This document shows, one piece after another, positions 1 to 9,236 of a stretch of 64,000 nt of DNA. The DNA comes from Pedobacter cryoconitis (GTDB taxonomy: Bacteria > Bacteroidota > Bacteroidia > Sphingobacteriales > Sphingobacteriaceae), in NCBI RefSeq assembly GCF_003259615.1, contig NZ_QLLR01000018.1:53821-117820 (forward strand), read 5' to 3'. Within the stretch, counting starts at the first letter, position 1. The number at the start of each line of letters is the position of its first letter. Both the position numbers and the translations under genes were made by a program. Under the pieces are notes generated by a model. The model made no database searches. It was not told the origin of the DNA and saw only the letters and a list, made by a program, of their open reading frames with translations.

Positions 1-1182
1 ACCTGTCCGGTTGCCATGGATATACTCTTGTCCTGCCTTTTTACTATACAAACTTTCTATAAACAAAGATTCTGCATAACTCCCGAAAGCCTCGTGTATC
101 CACAGATCGGCAAAGTCTTTAGCTGTAATGTTATTACCAAACCATTCATGTGCAGTTTCATGAAGAATTATAAAATCCCACTTTTCACCTTTTGGTATAC
201 CCACCCAGTCATTTTCAGGGCCTCCCCGCATATAACCACCATAGCTAATTGCACTTTGATGCTCCATAGCAGGATAGGGTGTTTCAACCAGCTTATAGCC
301 GTCTTCATAGAAAGGATAAGGGCCAAACCAATGTTCGTATGCTTTTAATATGGTTTTCACATTCTTTGTGAAATCTGCTTTGGCTCTTGGTAAGTTATAA
401 GGTAACACCCAGTAATCGAGTGTAAGCTTCCCTTTTTCACCAGCATAACTATCGCTGAAATGCGTGTAGTTACCAATATTTACCGCCACATTGTAATTGT
501 TAATAGCACTGCCTACAAACCAATCAAACTTTTTATAACCATTCTTAAGGTCAGTAATTTTTCTCAATCGTCCGTTAGATACTTCTTTCAAATCTTTTGG
601 TACGCTTACACTAATCAGCATACTATCAGGTTCATCCGAAAGATGATCCTTATTAGGCCACCAAATACTCGCTCCCTTACTTTCACAGGCTGTGGATACC
701 AGCGGGTAACCCAGGGAATCTTTAGCAAATACAACCCCGCTTTCCATGGGTGCTTTAAGAGCTGCATTCGGATAACCAGAATAGAAAACTGTAAACTCAT
801 CTTTATTATCTTTTTTAATCAGTTCCGGAAAAGAAATAAATACAGCATTAGCTTCACGTGTGTAAGTGAGTACCTGATTATGGTAAACGATTTTATCAAT
901 ATTTAAATTGGCAAAGAGATCAAATTGCAGCTTCGTAAAATCTTGTGTTGCAGTAAATTTAAACAGGTTACTTCCACTGATAAATCTCTTGTCGATATTA
1001 AATTTCACATCCAGGTGATAGAAATTAATATCATAACAACTCCGCAATGGTGTCAGATTTCCTTTTAGCGTATCTGCACGTGAAAAAGTTTTTTTCAATA
1101 CAGACAATTGTGCGCTGGTCTGCATTGGCAGATTTATAAAGAGCACAAGAAATACCAGCCAGAAGTTTTTTTTATAGTCCAT
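1..1182 (-). CDS. M1 family metallopeptidase, C-terminus cut by window edge
   Basis: The reading frame stays open from an ATG at 1182 to base 1 (394 codons) and continues beyond the window. Residues 1 to about 24 form a signal peptide ending TSAQ, so the product is exported. The zinc site HETAHEWFGNN lies near residue 339 and the downstream glutamate is in WIHEAFGSYAE, which together give the HExxH-x18-E signature of M1 aminopeptidases. The N-terminal half is the usual beta-sandwich domain. The start overlaps the end of the upstream M28 peptidase gene by 11 bases, which suggests translational coupling and a shared role in degrading imported or periplasmic peptides. The family assignment is firm; the substrate is unknown. 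Confidence 0.9.
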   Translation of the reverse strand, partial: MDYKKNFWLVFLVLFINLPMQTSAQLSVLKKTFSRADTLKGNLTPLRSCYDINFYHLDVKFNIDKRFISGSNLFKFTATQDFTKLQFDLFANLNIDKIVYHNQVLTYTREANAVFISFPELIKKDNKDEFTVFYSGYPNAALKAPMESGVVFAKDSLGYPLVSTACESKGASIWWPNKDHLSDEPDSMLISVSVPKDLKEVSNGRLRKITDLKNGYKKFDWFVGSAINNYNVAVNIGNYTHFSDSYAGEKGKLTLDYWVLPYNLPRAKADFTKNVKTILKAYEHWFGPYPFYEDGYKLVETPYPAMEHQSAISYGGYMRGGPENDWVGIPKGEKWDFIILHETAHEWFGNNITAKDFADLWIHEAFGSYAESLFIESLYSKKAGQEYIHGNRTG

Positions 1183-2548
1183 GCTGGTCTATCAGGTAGA
1201 TGAGCGAGGCCATACTTGCTGCACCTAATTCCAGTTCACGTTTATTTACGTTTTCAAAAACATCGTTTGAGGAATGGTGAATATCAAAATATCGTTGAGA
1301 ATCCGGCCTGAAACCTATCAGGATAACTCCTGGAACTTTTTCCTTCAGCGGGCCAATATCAGTACCGGAATAGCCGATGGTTAAACGGTCTGCTTCATAA
1401 GGTTCAAGTATAGGTTTCCATTGTTTATTAATTTTCTTGATAAAATCATTTGATACATCTTCAAAGCTAAAACCACGCGGAGTAAAACCGCCTTCATCTG
1501 TTTCAATAGCTGCAATATGCTCTTCTTTATTCAGAGCAGCCAGTTCAGCATATTTAGTTCCTCCATTATGACCGTTTTCTTCATTCATAAAAAAGACAGC
1601 ACGAACAGAATTTTTAGGTTTGTAATTCAAAGCTTTGAATATGCGCAATACTTCTGCCGATTGTAAAACACCTGTACCGTCATCATGTGCACCTTCGGCC
1701 AGATCCCATGAGTCAAGGTGTCCGCCAACTGTAATAAACTTATTCGGATGTTCTGTACCAGTCAATTCGCCAATCACATTATAGGATAATACATCAGGAA
1801 GCAATTGACAGTCTTGTTTAAAATAGAATTTAACAAGGGGCAGCTTACGCATTTTCAGCAAAGCACTCAATTTATTTGCTGCCTTGGTCGAAATAGCCGC
1901 AGCGGGTATATTTTTACCGTCTTTATTAAATAGTGTAGCACCGGTATGCGGATAATCATCAAGACTTTCAGTCAGCGAACGGACAATCACACCAACAGCT
2001 CCATATTTAGCAGCAGTTGCCGGGCCCATAAAGCGCTGGTCGCCTGATCTTCCGTAAGCTTCACCCGTACTGATAAACTTTGGGTCAAATGGGCGGTTAA
2101 AGAAAACTATTTTACCTTTTATCTTATTTTCACCAAGTTCTTCTACTTCCTGGATACTTTGCACTTCAATAATATGAGCAGTAAGTCCATTTTTTGGCGT
2201 TGCAACGCTCATTCCCAGTGCAGCAATTGGTACGGAAATACGGTTTTGACCATCAATAATAAAGGCAGTCTCCTTCGCTCCTCTTACCCAATGTGGTACC
2301 ATAACTTCTTGCAGGTATACTTTATCAAAGCCGTAGCTTTCCATTAGTTTTTTGCTCCATACCACCGCTTTTTGAGCGTTATCAGATCCGCTTAAACGAG
2401 GGCCAATATTTTTACAGAGATAACGAAGGTTTTCATAGCATTTACTATTTACCAGGGCTTCATCATAGATTTTACGTATAGTCACTGTGTCCTGAGCATA
2501 TAATTGATTTGCCGAGAACAACACAAGAAGAATCAGTTTTAATTTCAT
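1172..2548 (-). CDS. M28 family zinc metallopeptidase, secreted
   Basis: A 458-residue exported peptidase. The frame is open further upstream, but I start at 2548 because MKLKLILLVLFSANQLYAQ is a proper signal peptide and the longer form would run back into the OsmC gene. A protease-associated (PA) insert occupies roughly residues 120-250. The two-zinc M28 site is visible as GGHLDSWD (His about 277), AHDDGTG (Asp about 289), NEENG (Glu about 323/324), ETDEGG (Asp about 351) and a final IHHSSND. Family members are aminopeptidases or carboxypeptidases acting outside the cytoplasm. It is the middle gene of the OsmC-M28-M1 operon, 7 bases after OsmC and overlapping M1. Confidence 0.92.
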   Translation of the reverse strand: MKLKLILLVLFSANQLYAQDTVTIRKIYDEALVNSKCYENLRYLCKNIGPRLSGSDNAQKAVVWSKKLMESYGFDKVYLQEVMVPHWVRGAKETAFIIDGQNRISVPIAALGMSVATPKNGLTAHIIEVQSIQEVEELGENKIKGKIVFFNRPFDPKFISTGEAYGRSGDQRFMGPATAAKYGAVGVIVRSLTESLDDYPHTGATLFNKDGKNIPAAAISTKAANKLSALLKMRKLPLVKFYFKQDCQLLPDVLSYNVIGELTGTEHPNKFITVGGHLDSWDLAEGAHDDGTGVLQSAEVLRIFKALNYKPKNSVRAVFFMNEENGHNGGTKYAELAALNKEEHIAAIETDEGGFTPRGFSFEDVSNDFIKKINKQWKPILEPYEADRLTIGYSGTDIGPLKEKVPGVILIGFRPDSQRYFDIHHSSNDVFENVNKRELELGAASMASLIYLIDQHGL

Positions 2549-2555
2549 TAGGGGA

Positions 2556-3035
2556 TTAACGTTTAGGTTCAACAATACATTCTGGCAAATGCTTAATTGG
2601 AAAGTTACATGAATTGGCAATAAAGCACAGCTTATGTGCTTCTGTATGTAAACTAATTGCTTTTTCATGTTTTGCTTCATCAATAATCAGCACTACCGGA
2701 CGTAGAATAACTTCTGTAAACTGTCCGCTCCCATCTGCATTTTCTGTCATAGTGCCGGTTGCCTCATCTTTGTAATCCATTACGATAATATCATTTTGCG
2801 AACACAGGTGCAGGTACCAGAGCATATGACAGGATGAAATAGATGAAACCAACAGATCTTCAGGGTTATGTTTGGTTTTATCCCCTAGAAAAGCAGAGTC
2901 AGATGAGCCACTTATATCAGGTTTATGCTCAACTGAAACGATAAAATTCCGATCATAAGATCTGTAATCCATTGTTCCGGAACCTTTATTTCCAACCCAT
3001 AAAAGGTTTGTTTTATACTGATGTGTCTTAGCCAT
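2556..3035 (-). CDS. OsmC family peroxiredoxin-like protein
   Basis: A 159-residue cytoplasmic protein of the OsmC/Ohr fold. The start is placed at the ATG at 3035 (MAKTHQYKTNLLW); an upstream in-frame ATG at 3074 would add 13 residues without family resemblance. Both redox cysteines of the family are present, in SSISSCHML and ANSCNFP. OsmC proteins reduce organic hydroperoxides by a thiol mechanism. It is the first gene of a minus-strand operon with two peptidases. The functional link to them is not obvious. Confidence 0.88.
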   Translation of the reverse strand: MAKTHQYKTNLLWVGNKGSGTMDYRSYDRNFIVSVEHKPDISGSSDSAFLGDKTKHNPEDLLVSSISSCHMLWYLHLCSQNDIIVMDYKDEATGTMTENADGSGQFTEVILRPVVLIIDEAKHEKAISLHTEAHKLCFIANSCNFPIKHLPECIVEPKR

Positions 3036-3141
3036 AAATGATCGTTTTATATTCAATAAATCCAATTTAGACATTCTTATTTAGTTACAAAATAAATCAT
3101 GGTTTATTCTGTAAATGACTGAAGTTATCAAATTGAGAATA

Positions 3142-3149
3142 TACCTTTG
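3142..3149 (+). promoter_or_regulatory. Candidate Bacteroidota -7 box (TACCTTTG)
   Basis: An exact TAnnTTTG match 13 bases before the DUF4153 start codon. No convincing TTG -33 element lies at the usual 17-23 base distance, so this rests on the -7 box and its position alone. Confidence 0.4.
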
Positions 3150-3162
3150 ATTAAATTTTCCA

Positions 3163-5067
3163 ATGATGACATTTCCTTCTCTTAAAAACTTGCAACAAAG
3201 TGTATCTCGTGTTTTAAAGCGTTTTCCTTTCGAAATCCTTTTTGCATTCGTTGCAACTTTAGCAGCGATCGCTTATATAGAGTTGGAAAGTCTGAATTAT
3301 TTAAAGGAAAGCTGGTGTAAAAGGGTAATGATGACAGCCGCCCTTGGATTGGTAATCAGCCTGGCTACCACCCTATTTTGTGAAAGCCGCTCAATTAAAA
3401 CTCCGCAGCGGCTAATTTATAACTCGATTGCCGCATTGCTCACAGCAGTATTATTTTTCACATTCAATCCCCTTATAAATGCTGCTGATCTGATCAGGTT
3501 TTTCTTGCTGATCCTTGCCGGGCATCTGCTGGTTGCCTTTGCTGCCTTCACTAAAGCTGGTACAATACAAGGTTTCTGGCAATTTAACAAAACGCTCTTT
3601 CTGCACTTTTCAACCACCGCCCTTTATAGCGCAGCGTTATACGCTGGTATCGCAGCTGCAATAGGCGCAATGAATTTTTTATTTAGTGCAGACTTTAAGT
3701 ATGATACTTTTTATATCCTGTGGGTTTGTATTACAGGTATATTCAATACCGTGTTTTTTCTTTCTGGCGTTCCAGATAATTTTTCTAAACTCAACCAGGA
3801 TTTCAGCTATCCAAAGGGATTAAAAATATTCACCCAATATGTCCTGATACCACTTGCCACTATATATGTAGTGATCTTGTTAGCTTATGAAATAAAAATA
3901 CTGGTACAGTGGAGATTGCCAAAGGGACTGGTTTCTTACTTGATTTTGGGTTATGCAGTTTTTGGGATACTCTCCTTATTGCTAATTTTCCCTATACGCG
4001 AAAAACAAGAGAATAAATGGATCAAAACCTTTGCCCGTACTTTCTATTTTTTAATGCTGCCGCTCTTGTTTTTATTATTTGTAGCATTAGGCACAAGGGT
4101 AGCTGATTATGGCTTAACGGAACCCCGTTATTTTCTGACGCTCCTGGCAAGCTGGCTATTATTTATTACGCTCTATTTTTTGTTATCGAAAAAGCAAAAT
4201 ATTAAAATAATCCCAATTTCTTTATGTCTGTTTACTTTGGTATCCATCTATGGTCCCCAAAGTGCTTTTTCTGTTTCAACTTATTCTCAGAAAACTATCT
4301 TGCTGCGTATTTTCAAAGATAATCATGCCTTTCAAGATGGGAAACTTGTAAGAATCAATAAGATTTCTAAAAAAGACGGTGAAAAAGCAGTAGCTACTTT
4401 AGAATATCTTATTAGCCACAATGATTTTGAAGTGCTCCAGCCTTATGTGACCCAGAATCTTAAAGTGGCCAGCGATTCTTTAAGCAAGGTCAAAGACAGT
4501 TATGGTCACCTCAGAACTTCAAGATATGATATACTGGATCAAAAAATGAAGTGGATGATCAGCTATTTCGGACTGAAGAAATTCTCAGGAAACCGTTTCT
4601 ATTTTGATAGAGGCGATCAGCAGGAGGAAAAACATTATATTTTGAATACAAGTGAGCCGGAAATTACAGTCGTTACCGGATATGATTTCATGATTGATCA
4701 GGCGAATATCAATTACGAAGACACACACAATCATTATGTAATTGATAAAATATCAATAGATACAGAAAATAAAAAAGCGGGTATATTACAGGTCAGGCTG
4801 AATAATGATACAGCTGTTTTTAATGTCAATGAGCTGATCAGTGATTTAATGAAGGAGGAGTCAAAGTTAAAGCCTTACCTGCAAAAGTCCAACCGTGATG
4901 ATCCTCCGGAGTATAACTTGCCGTCTTCGTTATTGAGCTTTACTAAAAAGACGAAAAACTTTAGGGTTATGTTTAAAATAAATTCAATCCGCTTCTCTTT
5001 AGATAAAAGCAAAAAAATTAGCTTACTGAATTATGCTACAGGGGTTTATCTGATTAAGAAAAGATAG
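3163..5067 (+). CDS. DUF4153 multi-pass membrane protein
   Basis: A 634-residue integral inner-membrane protein. About the first 375 residues contain some ten to twelve hydrophobic helices. The C-terminal 260 residues are soluble and contain YDILDQKMKWMISYFGL-type sequence typical of DUF4153. The function of the family is unknown. Two ATGs are adjacent (3163 and 3166) and either could start the protein. It stands alone: the upstream operon is divergent and the next gene is 262 bases away behind its own promoter box. Confidence 0.8.
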   Translation: MMTFPSLKNLQQSVSRVLKRFPFEILFAFVATLAAIAYIELESLNYLKESWCKRVMMTAALGLVISLATTLFCESRSIKTPQRLIYNSIAALLTAVLFFTFNPLINAADLIRFFLLILAGHLLVAFAAFTKAGTIQGFWQFNKTLFLHFSTTALYSAALYAGIAAAIGAMNFLFSADFKYDTFYILWVCITGIFNTVFFLSGVPDNFSKLNQDFSYPKGLKIFTQYVLIPLATIYVVILLAYEIKILVQWRLPKGLVSYLILGYAVFGILSLLLIFPIREKQENKWIKTFARTFYFLMLPLLFLLFVALGTRVADYGLTEPRYFLTLLASWLLFITLYFLLSKKQNIKIIPISLCLFTLVSIYGPQSAFSVSTYSQKTILLRIFKDNHAFQDGKLVRINKISKKDGEKAVATLEYLISHNDFEVLQPYVTQNLKVASDSLSKVKDSYGHLRTSRYDILDQKMKWMISYFGLKKFSGNRFYFDRGDQQEEKHYILNTSEPEITVVTGYDFMIDQANINYEDTHNHYVIDKISIDTENKKAGILQVRLNNDTAVFNVNELISDLMKEESKLKPYLQKSNRDDPPEYNLPSSLLSFTKKTKNFRVMFKINSIRFSLDKSKKISLLNYATGVYLIKKR

Positions 5068-5305
5068 AAATTATCCGGTTACCTGGATTGTGTACCAGGA
5101 TTTATATGGAAGATATTTTATAAGTATAATTTTAGATGAAGTAATGTATACTATGATAAAAACTGACAGGTTGTCAACTGAATTTAATCCTTAAAAATCA
5201 GTAAAAAAAACTTATTAAGCACCTGATCCGCAATTTACTTCTCCTATCTAATCGTTTTAGGAGTTTAAAATTCAATTCTGATGATTATCTGTGTCTACCC
5301 TCTCC

Positions 5306-5313
5306 TATATTTG
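5306..5313 (+). promoter_or_regulatory. Candidate -7 box (TATATTTG)
   Basis: An exact TAnnTTTG match 16 bases before the ATG at 5330, which predicts a very short leader. The rest of the 262-base gap 5068-5329 shows only AT-rich sequence. Confidence 0.45.
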
Positions 5314-5329
5314 CAGATTATAAATCTTT

Positions 5330-7342
5330 ATGCGCTATTTAATATTTTTTCTTCTCATTGCTATCAATTGTATTACACTGAATGCACAAGTTCCTCAAAC
5401 TGGCATCTATCAATTCGATGATCAGCGTAACAATTTCTTTGGGATCAGCCATTATGCTGTTTTTTTTAATTCAATTGATGACTTTCTTTCCATGAGAGTC
5501 GTTCCTTATAAAGAGGTACACGATTATGGATTAACTTACGCAATCGTTGCAGCAGATCAAGCACATACCCAAATTAAGGTCGCTTTTTTAAGAGATACAG
5601 TAAGTACCAGGGGGAAAAAACAATTGATTGCTATCTCTAAAAATCCAACGTTCGATCATGCTGGAAACTCCTGTTTTTCCCAGGAATTTTCTATTCAAAA
5701 AGATTCAATAATCACACGCAACAATAACTCTTTAGCAGGCAATTTACAGGGAGAATGGTCTTTTAGTAAAAATAGACATGATTATTTTGGGATTTATAAA
5801 AATCCGCTGATTAAAAACCAATCTATAAAAGATACGGTTTCAGGAAAATATCAAAATGGCAAAAATTATCAATTTGAACAGGCATTTTTTGTTTGGCGTG
5901 GAAAAATGCCTAAGCCTTATATTGATTTGCGAACAAATGTAAATCAGGGTAAAATTCAGATCTACGATAAGTCAGGGTCACATGCGGTTGTTAAAGATTA
6001 TTTTAGAAAAGGAGAAACGATAGCAATTACATCAGATGATTCAGCACAATGGTATGGGGTAGATCGAATTGAGGTACGCAAGGATACAGGAAAATATTAC
6101 ACACTGGATGATGGGATGCAGGAAGGAACAACCCTGCTTCAAACCACCAGTGGATGGATTAAAAAAGAAGACCTTGTCACTGCTCCATGGATCAGGCAAC
6201 AACAGCAGGCCGAAGGGTTCCGTTTTGAAATTTCGGCTGATCAGGAATTCGTAAATGCAGTAAAGATTATCAATAAAAAGACTGGTAGTAAACAGGTCCT
6301 TCTTGATGTAGGGGCTGAGTTAAAATCAAAACCAACTCAGGTAATTCAGGTCGCCGACTACAATTTTGATGGTTATCCAGACTTTAGCTTTTTAATGCAA
6401 AGTGGCGGAGCGGGACCTAATTACACCAATAATTTTTATCTGTATAATCCACAAAAAAGTAATTTCGAATACCATGATGGGTTATCCCAGCTTTCACAAG
6501 TAGATGTAAACGTAAAAAACCGTACTATCAGCAGTAATTGGCGCGATGGCGCGGCACACCATGGTGGAGAAAAGTATACTTTCATAAATCAACAACTCAC
6601 AAAAACTGCCTATTGGGATCAATATGCAGCAATGGGATTTTTCACACAAGAAAGTAGCGGAGAACTCATCAATGGAAAATGGATTGATCATCATTATAAA
6701 GGTGCAGAAGTCATGGCTTCTGCTGCAGCTGTATATCCATATCCAGAAGAGCAGAAAACAACTTTGGCTACTGTTAAAAAAGGAGATTATGCCGTAATTA
6801 AATCCGAAAATGCAAGATTCTTTGAAGTAGAAATTACAACAACACCCAATCATCTTATTAAAGGTTGGATCACAAAAGCATGCTTCTTTCCCGAAACTGG
6901 TTTATTATATACCAGGAATACATCATTATATAATTTCGCATTGATTAAAGACGAACAATCTAATCCGGTTGCGGTTAAAATAACTTCCCGGGCAGATCAG
7001 AAAACTTTGCAGTATATCACAGAACTTGATGGCATAGATACCACAAATACTACGCTGTATATAAACGACTATAATTTTGATGGATACCCTGACTTTTCTT
7101 TAAGAACAAGTAGTAAGGACGATGTTGAGCTTGGTAATCTCTATGAGAACTATTATCTATATGATCATACTGCTGGTTTATTCACGCTGGACACTTTACT
7201 TTCACAGTTACCGAATATTGAGTTTGATCAGAAAAGCAAAGTATATTCTAGCACAGAATTTGTAAGAAAAGATAATGTGATTATAAAAAAGATTAAAAAA
7301 TATAAAGTATTCAATGAAAAACGCATTCCTATTAAGGAATAA
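5330..7342 (+). CDS. Secreted protein with two FG-GAP-like DxNxDGxxD repeats, unknown function
   Basis: A 670-residue protein with a signal peptide (ends TLNAQ, cleavage near residue 19). I do not recognise a named family. Two homologous segments are visible: around residues 344-385 and again around 580-620, each with a DYNFDGYPDFS core followed by an aromatic NxYLY strand and a LSQL ending. The DxNxDGxxD core is the calcium-binding loop used by FG-GAP/integrin-like and XAC2610-like proteins. Each is preceded by an SH3-like stretch ending in GWI-K. The layout therefore suggests two rounds of SH3-like module plus calcium-loop module. It is followed 78 bases later by another secreted unknown, probably co-transcribed. 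Confidence 0.7.
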   Translation: MRYLIFFLLIAINCITLNAQVPQTGIYQFDDQRNNFFGISHYAVFFNSIDDFLSMRVVPYKEVHDYGLTYAIVAADQAHTQIKVAFLRDTVSTRGKKQLIAISKNPTFDHAGNSCFSQEFSIQKDSIITRNNNSLAGNLQGEWSFSKNRHDYFGIYKNPLIKNQSIKDTVSGKYQNGKNYQFEQAFFVWRGKMPKPYIDLRTNVNQGKIQIYDKSGSHAVVKDYFRKGETIAITSDDSAQWYGVDRIEVRKDTGKYYTLDDGMQEGTTLLQTTSGWIKKEDLVTAPWIRQQQQAEGFRFEISADQEFVNAVKIINKKTGSKQVLLDVGAELKSKPTQVIQVADYNFDGYPDFSFLMQSGGAGPNYTNNFYLYNPQKSNFEYHDGLSQLSQVDVNVKNRTISSNWRDGAAHHGGEKYTFINQQLTKTAYWDQYAAMGFFTQESSGELINGKWIDHHYKGAEVMASAAAVYPYPEEQKTTLATVKKGDYAVIKSENARFFEVEITTTPNHLIKGWITKACFFPETGLLYTRNTSLYNFALIKDEQSNPVAVKITSRADQKTLQYITELDGIDTTNTTLYINDYNFDGYPDFSLRTSSKDDVELGNLYENYYLYDHTAGLFTLDTLLSQLPNIEFDQKSKVYSSTEFVRKDNVIIKKIKKYKVFNEKRIPIKE

Positions 7343-7420
7343 ACATTGACAAAAGAGAAATACATCACCATAAAAAACAGATATTTAACTGCAAGATCAA
7401 TTATTTAAATTCAAATCGGA

Positions 7421-8494
7421 ATGGCCATTATTAAATCATTTACTGTCCTGTTACTTTTAACATTTTCAATACAGGTAAAAGCACAATATTTCAAAGTCAG
7501 TGCTATAAAAGAGACATTTGAAGAATCCGGAGAATATGATTTCCCTGTACTTACTGGAAAAACACCAGCACAGAACCTGATTAATACGTACCTGCAGGGG
7601 AAGGAGCTTGAAATTCTTCCCGGAAAACAGAAGATCAGCATTTTTGAAAGAGTAAGACCAAAGAAAGGTTCAAATCAAGGTGTAACAATACTAACCTACC
7701 AGGTTCTTGTCAATACGCCTAAGCTATTTTCTGTAGAAATAAATAGTGTATATAGCAGTGCTTCTCTCAATGAACATTCTGCAATTAACAATTTTGATGC
7801 ACAAACGGGCAGACTTATACAGTTTAGTGATCTGGTGACAAAAGAAGGATATGAAACAATTCGCCAATTCATTATCAAAAGTCGTAAGACAAGATTGAGT
7901 AATTATCTGAAAACATTAAAAAATTCAGCGAACAAAGACGAATCTGTTATTAAAACATACTCTTCATGTCTGTTGGAGCAAGATAGAGATAACCTGAATC
8001 TTGATGATCTTAAATTTCAAAAGAATGGTTTACTTTTAACCAGAAGCACTTGCCCTGGATTATATAGAAGTCAGCCCGTTGAAGTTGGAACCGATATTTA
8101 TAGTAATCTATTAAGTAACAAATTCCTGGAGCCTTATTTAAATGAATATGGTAAGTGTTTATTGGCTACCGCAGGATTAAAATGTACAGTGCCACAAAAT
8201 CAGGATTTAAGAAAAGGAGTTTTTAAAGGCAAAATAAATCAGCTTTACCCAATCACATTATTAATCACTTATCTGGGAGAAGATAATTTTCGGGGTTCTT
8301 ACTTCTATGATAAATTTGGTACAGCAACTGATTTGGGAGGTACTATCAATCAAGATTCTTCTCTTTTATTGAAAGTATCAAACAATGATGGTTCAAAGAA
8401 ACAGGAATTTTTCAAACTGAAGATCCAGAAAGACGGAAGTTTAACAGGTAGCTGGACTGATGGCAAAAACACTTATCCTGTAGAACTAAAATAG
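7421..8494 (+). CDS. Secreted protein of unknown function
   Basis: A 357-residue protein with a signal peptide ending VKAQ (about residue 22). Residues 25-250 resemble DUF3298/PdaC-type exported proteins in having an NNFDAQTGRLIQFSDLV strand-turn (phase: bound anion or peptidoglycan sensing is known for some relatives), but the match is weak. Residues about 265-357 are a separate small beta module with the pattern GxFKGKI ... ITYLG ... GSYFYDKFG ... GSWTDGKNTYPV. Relatives of that module recur in Bacteroidota secreted proteins. It lies downstream of the 670-residue secreted gene and ends at a strong terminator. Function is unknown. Confidence 0.65.
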   Translation: MAIIKSFTVLLLLTFSIQVKAQYFKVSAIKETFEESGEYDFPVLTGKTPAQNLINTYLQGKELEILPGKQKISIFERVRPKKGSNQGVTILTYQVLVNTPKLFSVEINSVYSSASLNEHSAINNFDAQTGRLIQFSDLVTKEGYETIRQFIIKSRKTRLSNYLKTLKNSANKDESVIKTYSSCLLEQDRDNLNLDDLKFQKNGLLLTRSTCPGLYRSQPVEVGTDIYSNLLSNKFLEPYLNEYGKCLLATAGLKCTVPQNQDLRKGVFKGKINQLYPITLLITYLGEDNFRGSYFYDKFGTATDLGGTINQDSSLLLKVSNNDGSKKQEFFKLKIQKDGSLTGSWTDGKNTYPVELK

Positions 8495-8535
8495 AGAACA
8501 TTTTAGTGTATCTAAATGTTAATTTATATAAAAGC

Positions 8536-8573
8536 AGCCGGAATCTTATAAAAAGATTCCGGCTATTTTTTTT
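8536..8573 (+). terminator. Intrinsic terminator
   Basis: A perfect 12-bp stem (AGCCGGAATCTT with AAGATTCCGGCT) with a 5-base loop, followed at once by a run of T. It ends the two-gene secreted-protein unit. Confidence 0.9.
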
Positions 8574-8593
8574 GTAGCATATTTGTAGCAGAA

Positions 8594-8617
8594 TAACCCA
8601 ATCAACAAAATGGGTTA
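8594..8617. promoter_or_regulatory. Inverted repeat TAACCCA-N10-TGGGTTA
   Basis: A perfect 7-bp inverted repeat with a 10-base spacer, 27 bases before the start of the 130-residue gene. It could be an operator or a leader hairpin. The half-site with its flank (TAACCCAAT) recurs in the sigma-factor promoter region near 45107. Confidence 0.35.
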
Positions 8618-8644
8618 ATGATGAATAACACTAATAGATTATAA

Positions 8645-9037
8645 ATGCAGAATAAAGAACAGATCAATACACAAATTACAGGAAAGTGGAAAGCCGTATC
8701 AGATAAATATGTATTCAATGATAAAAAAGGAAATACAATACATCCTGATCAGATTAATACTGAACTTGAAATCGTTATAGGGTTAGATGGCACAAATTTT
8801 AAAGCTACAGAGAATGAAACCTTCCCTTCAAAAGCCACTTATGAGATAGTCAAAGAAGGTAATGAATTTTATATGATCCAATCTTTTGGTAAAGAAACGG
8901 AAGTTTATAAGCTGACTATAACTGGTAACCAGATGATATGGACAACTGAACCTGAAGGAATGCAGTTTAATAAAGATGGTAAATGGCATTCTTCGCCCAA
9001 TACGATCTATACTATTGAATTTTCAAGGATAGTTTAA
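8645..9037 (+). CDS. Small lipocalin-like cytoplasmic protein
   Basis: A 130-residue protein without signal peptide. The pattern ITGKWKAVSDKY ... GTNFKATE ... ATYEIVKEGNEFYMI ... YKLTITGNQMIW ... YTIEFSRI is a run of short beta strands like lipocalin-like/DUF5004 proteins of Bacteroidota, which normally are lipoproteins. No lipobox is present here. Function unknown. It is isolated by a terminator on each side. Confidence 0.6.
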   Translation: MQNKEQINTQITGKWKAVSDKYVFNDKKGNTIHPDQINTELEIVIGLDGTNFKATENETFPSKATYEIVKEGNEFYMIQSFGKETEVYKLTITGNQMIWTTEPEGMQFNKDGKWHSSPNTIYTIEFSRIV

Positions 9038-9074
9038 AAAAATCAGTCGATGTTGCATCCACATACATCGACTG
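9036..9074 (-). terminator. Intrinsic terminator for the ECF sigma gene (possibly bidirectional)
   Basis: A 10-bp stem (CAGTCGATGT with ACATCGACTG, 9044-9074) is followed on the minus strand by a run of T (the A run at about 9035-9042). It lies 160 bases beyond the minus-strand sigma gene and directly after the plus-strand stop codon at 9037. Confidence 0.65.
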
Positions 9075-9236
9075 GCTTATTAACTATTATTAACCTAAAC
9101 TTGCCAGAGCAACGGGCGTTGTTAGCAATACCTTTATTTAGTGATCTTATATAGTAAAGACGCAAACACACTAATTTTCATCTGCTCTATTTCCATTTTA
9201 TTTAAACTTTTTTTGGAAAATGTTCATCAATAACGG

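Noticed and set aside
460..906. Plus-strand open frame within the first kilobase
   Set aside because: It is antisense to the M1 peptidase coding frame, which has clear zinc motifs; the plus frame has no family resemblance.
2549..2683. Longer N-terminus for the M28 peptidase
   Set aside because: It would overlap the OsmC gene by 128 bases and hide a good signal peptide that starts at 2548.
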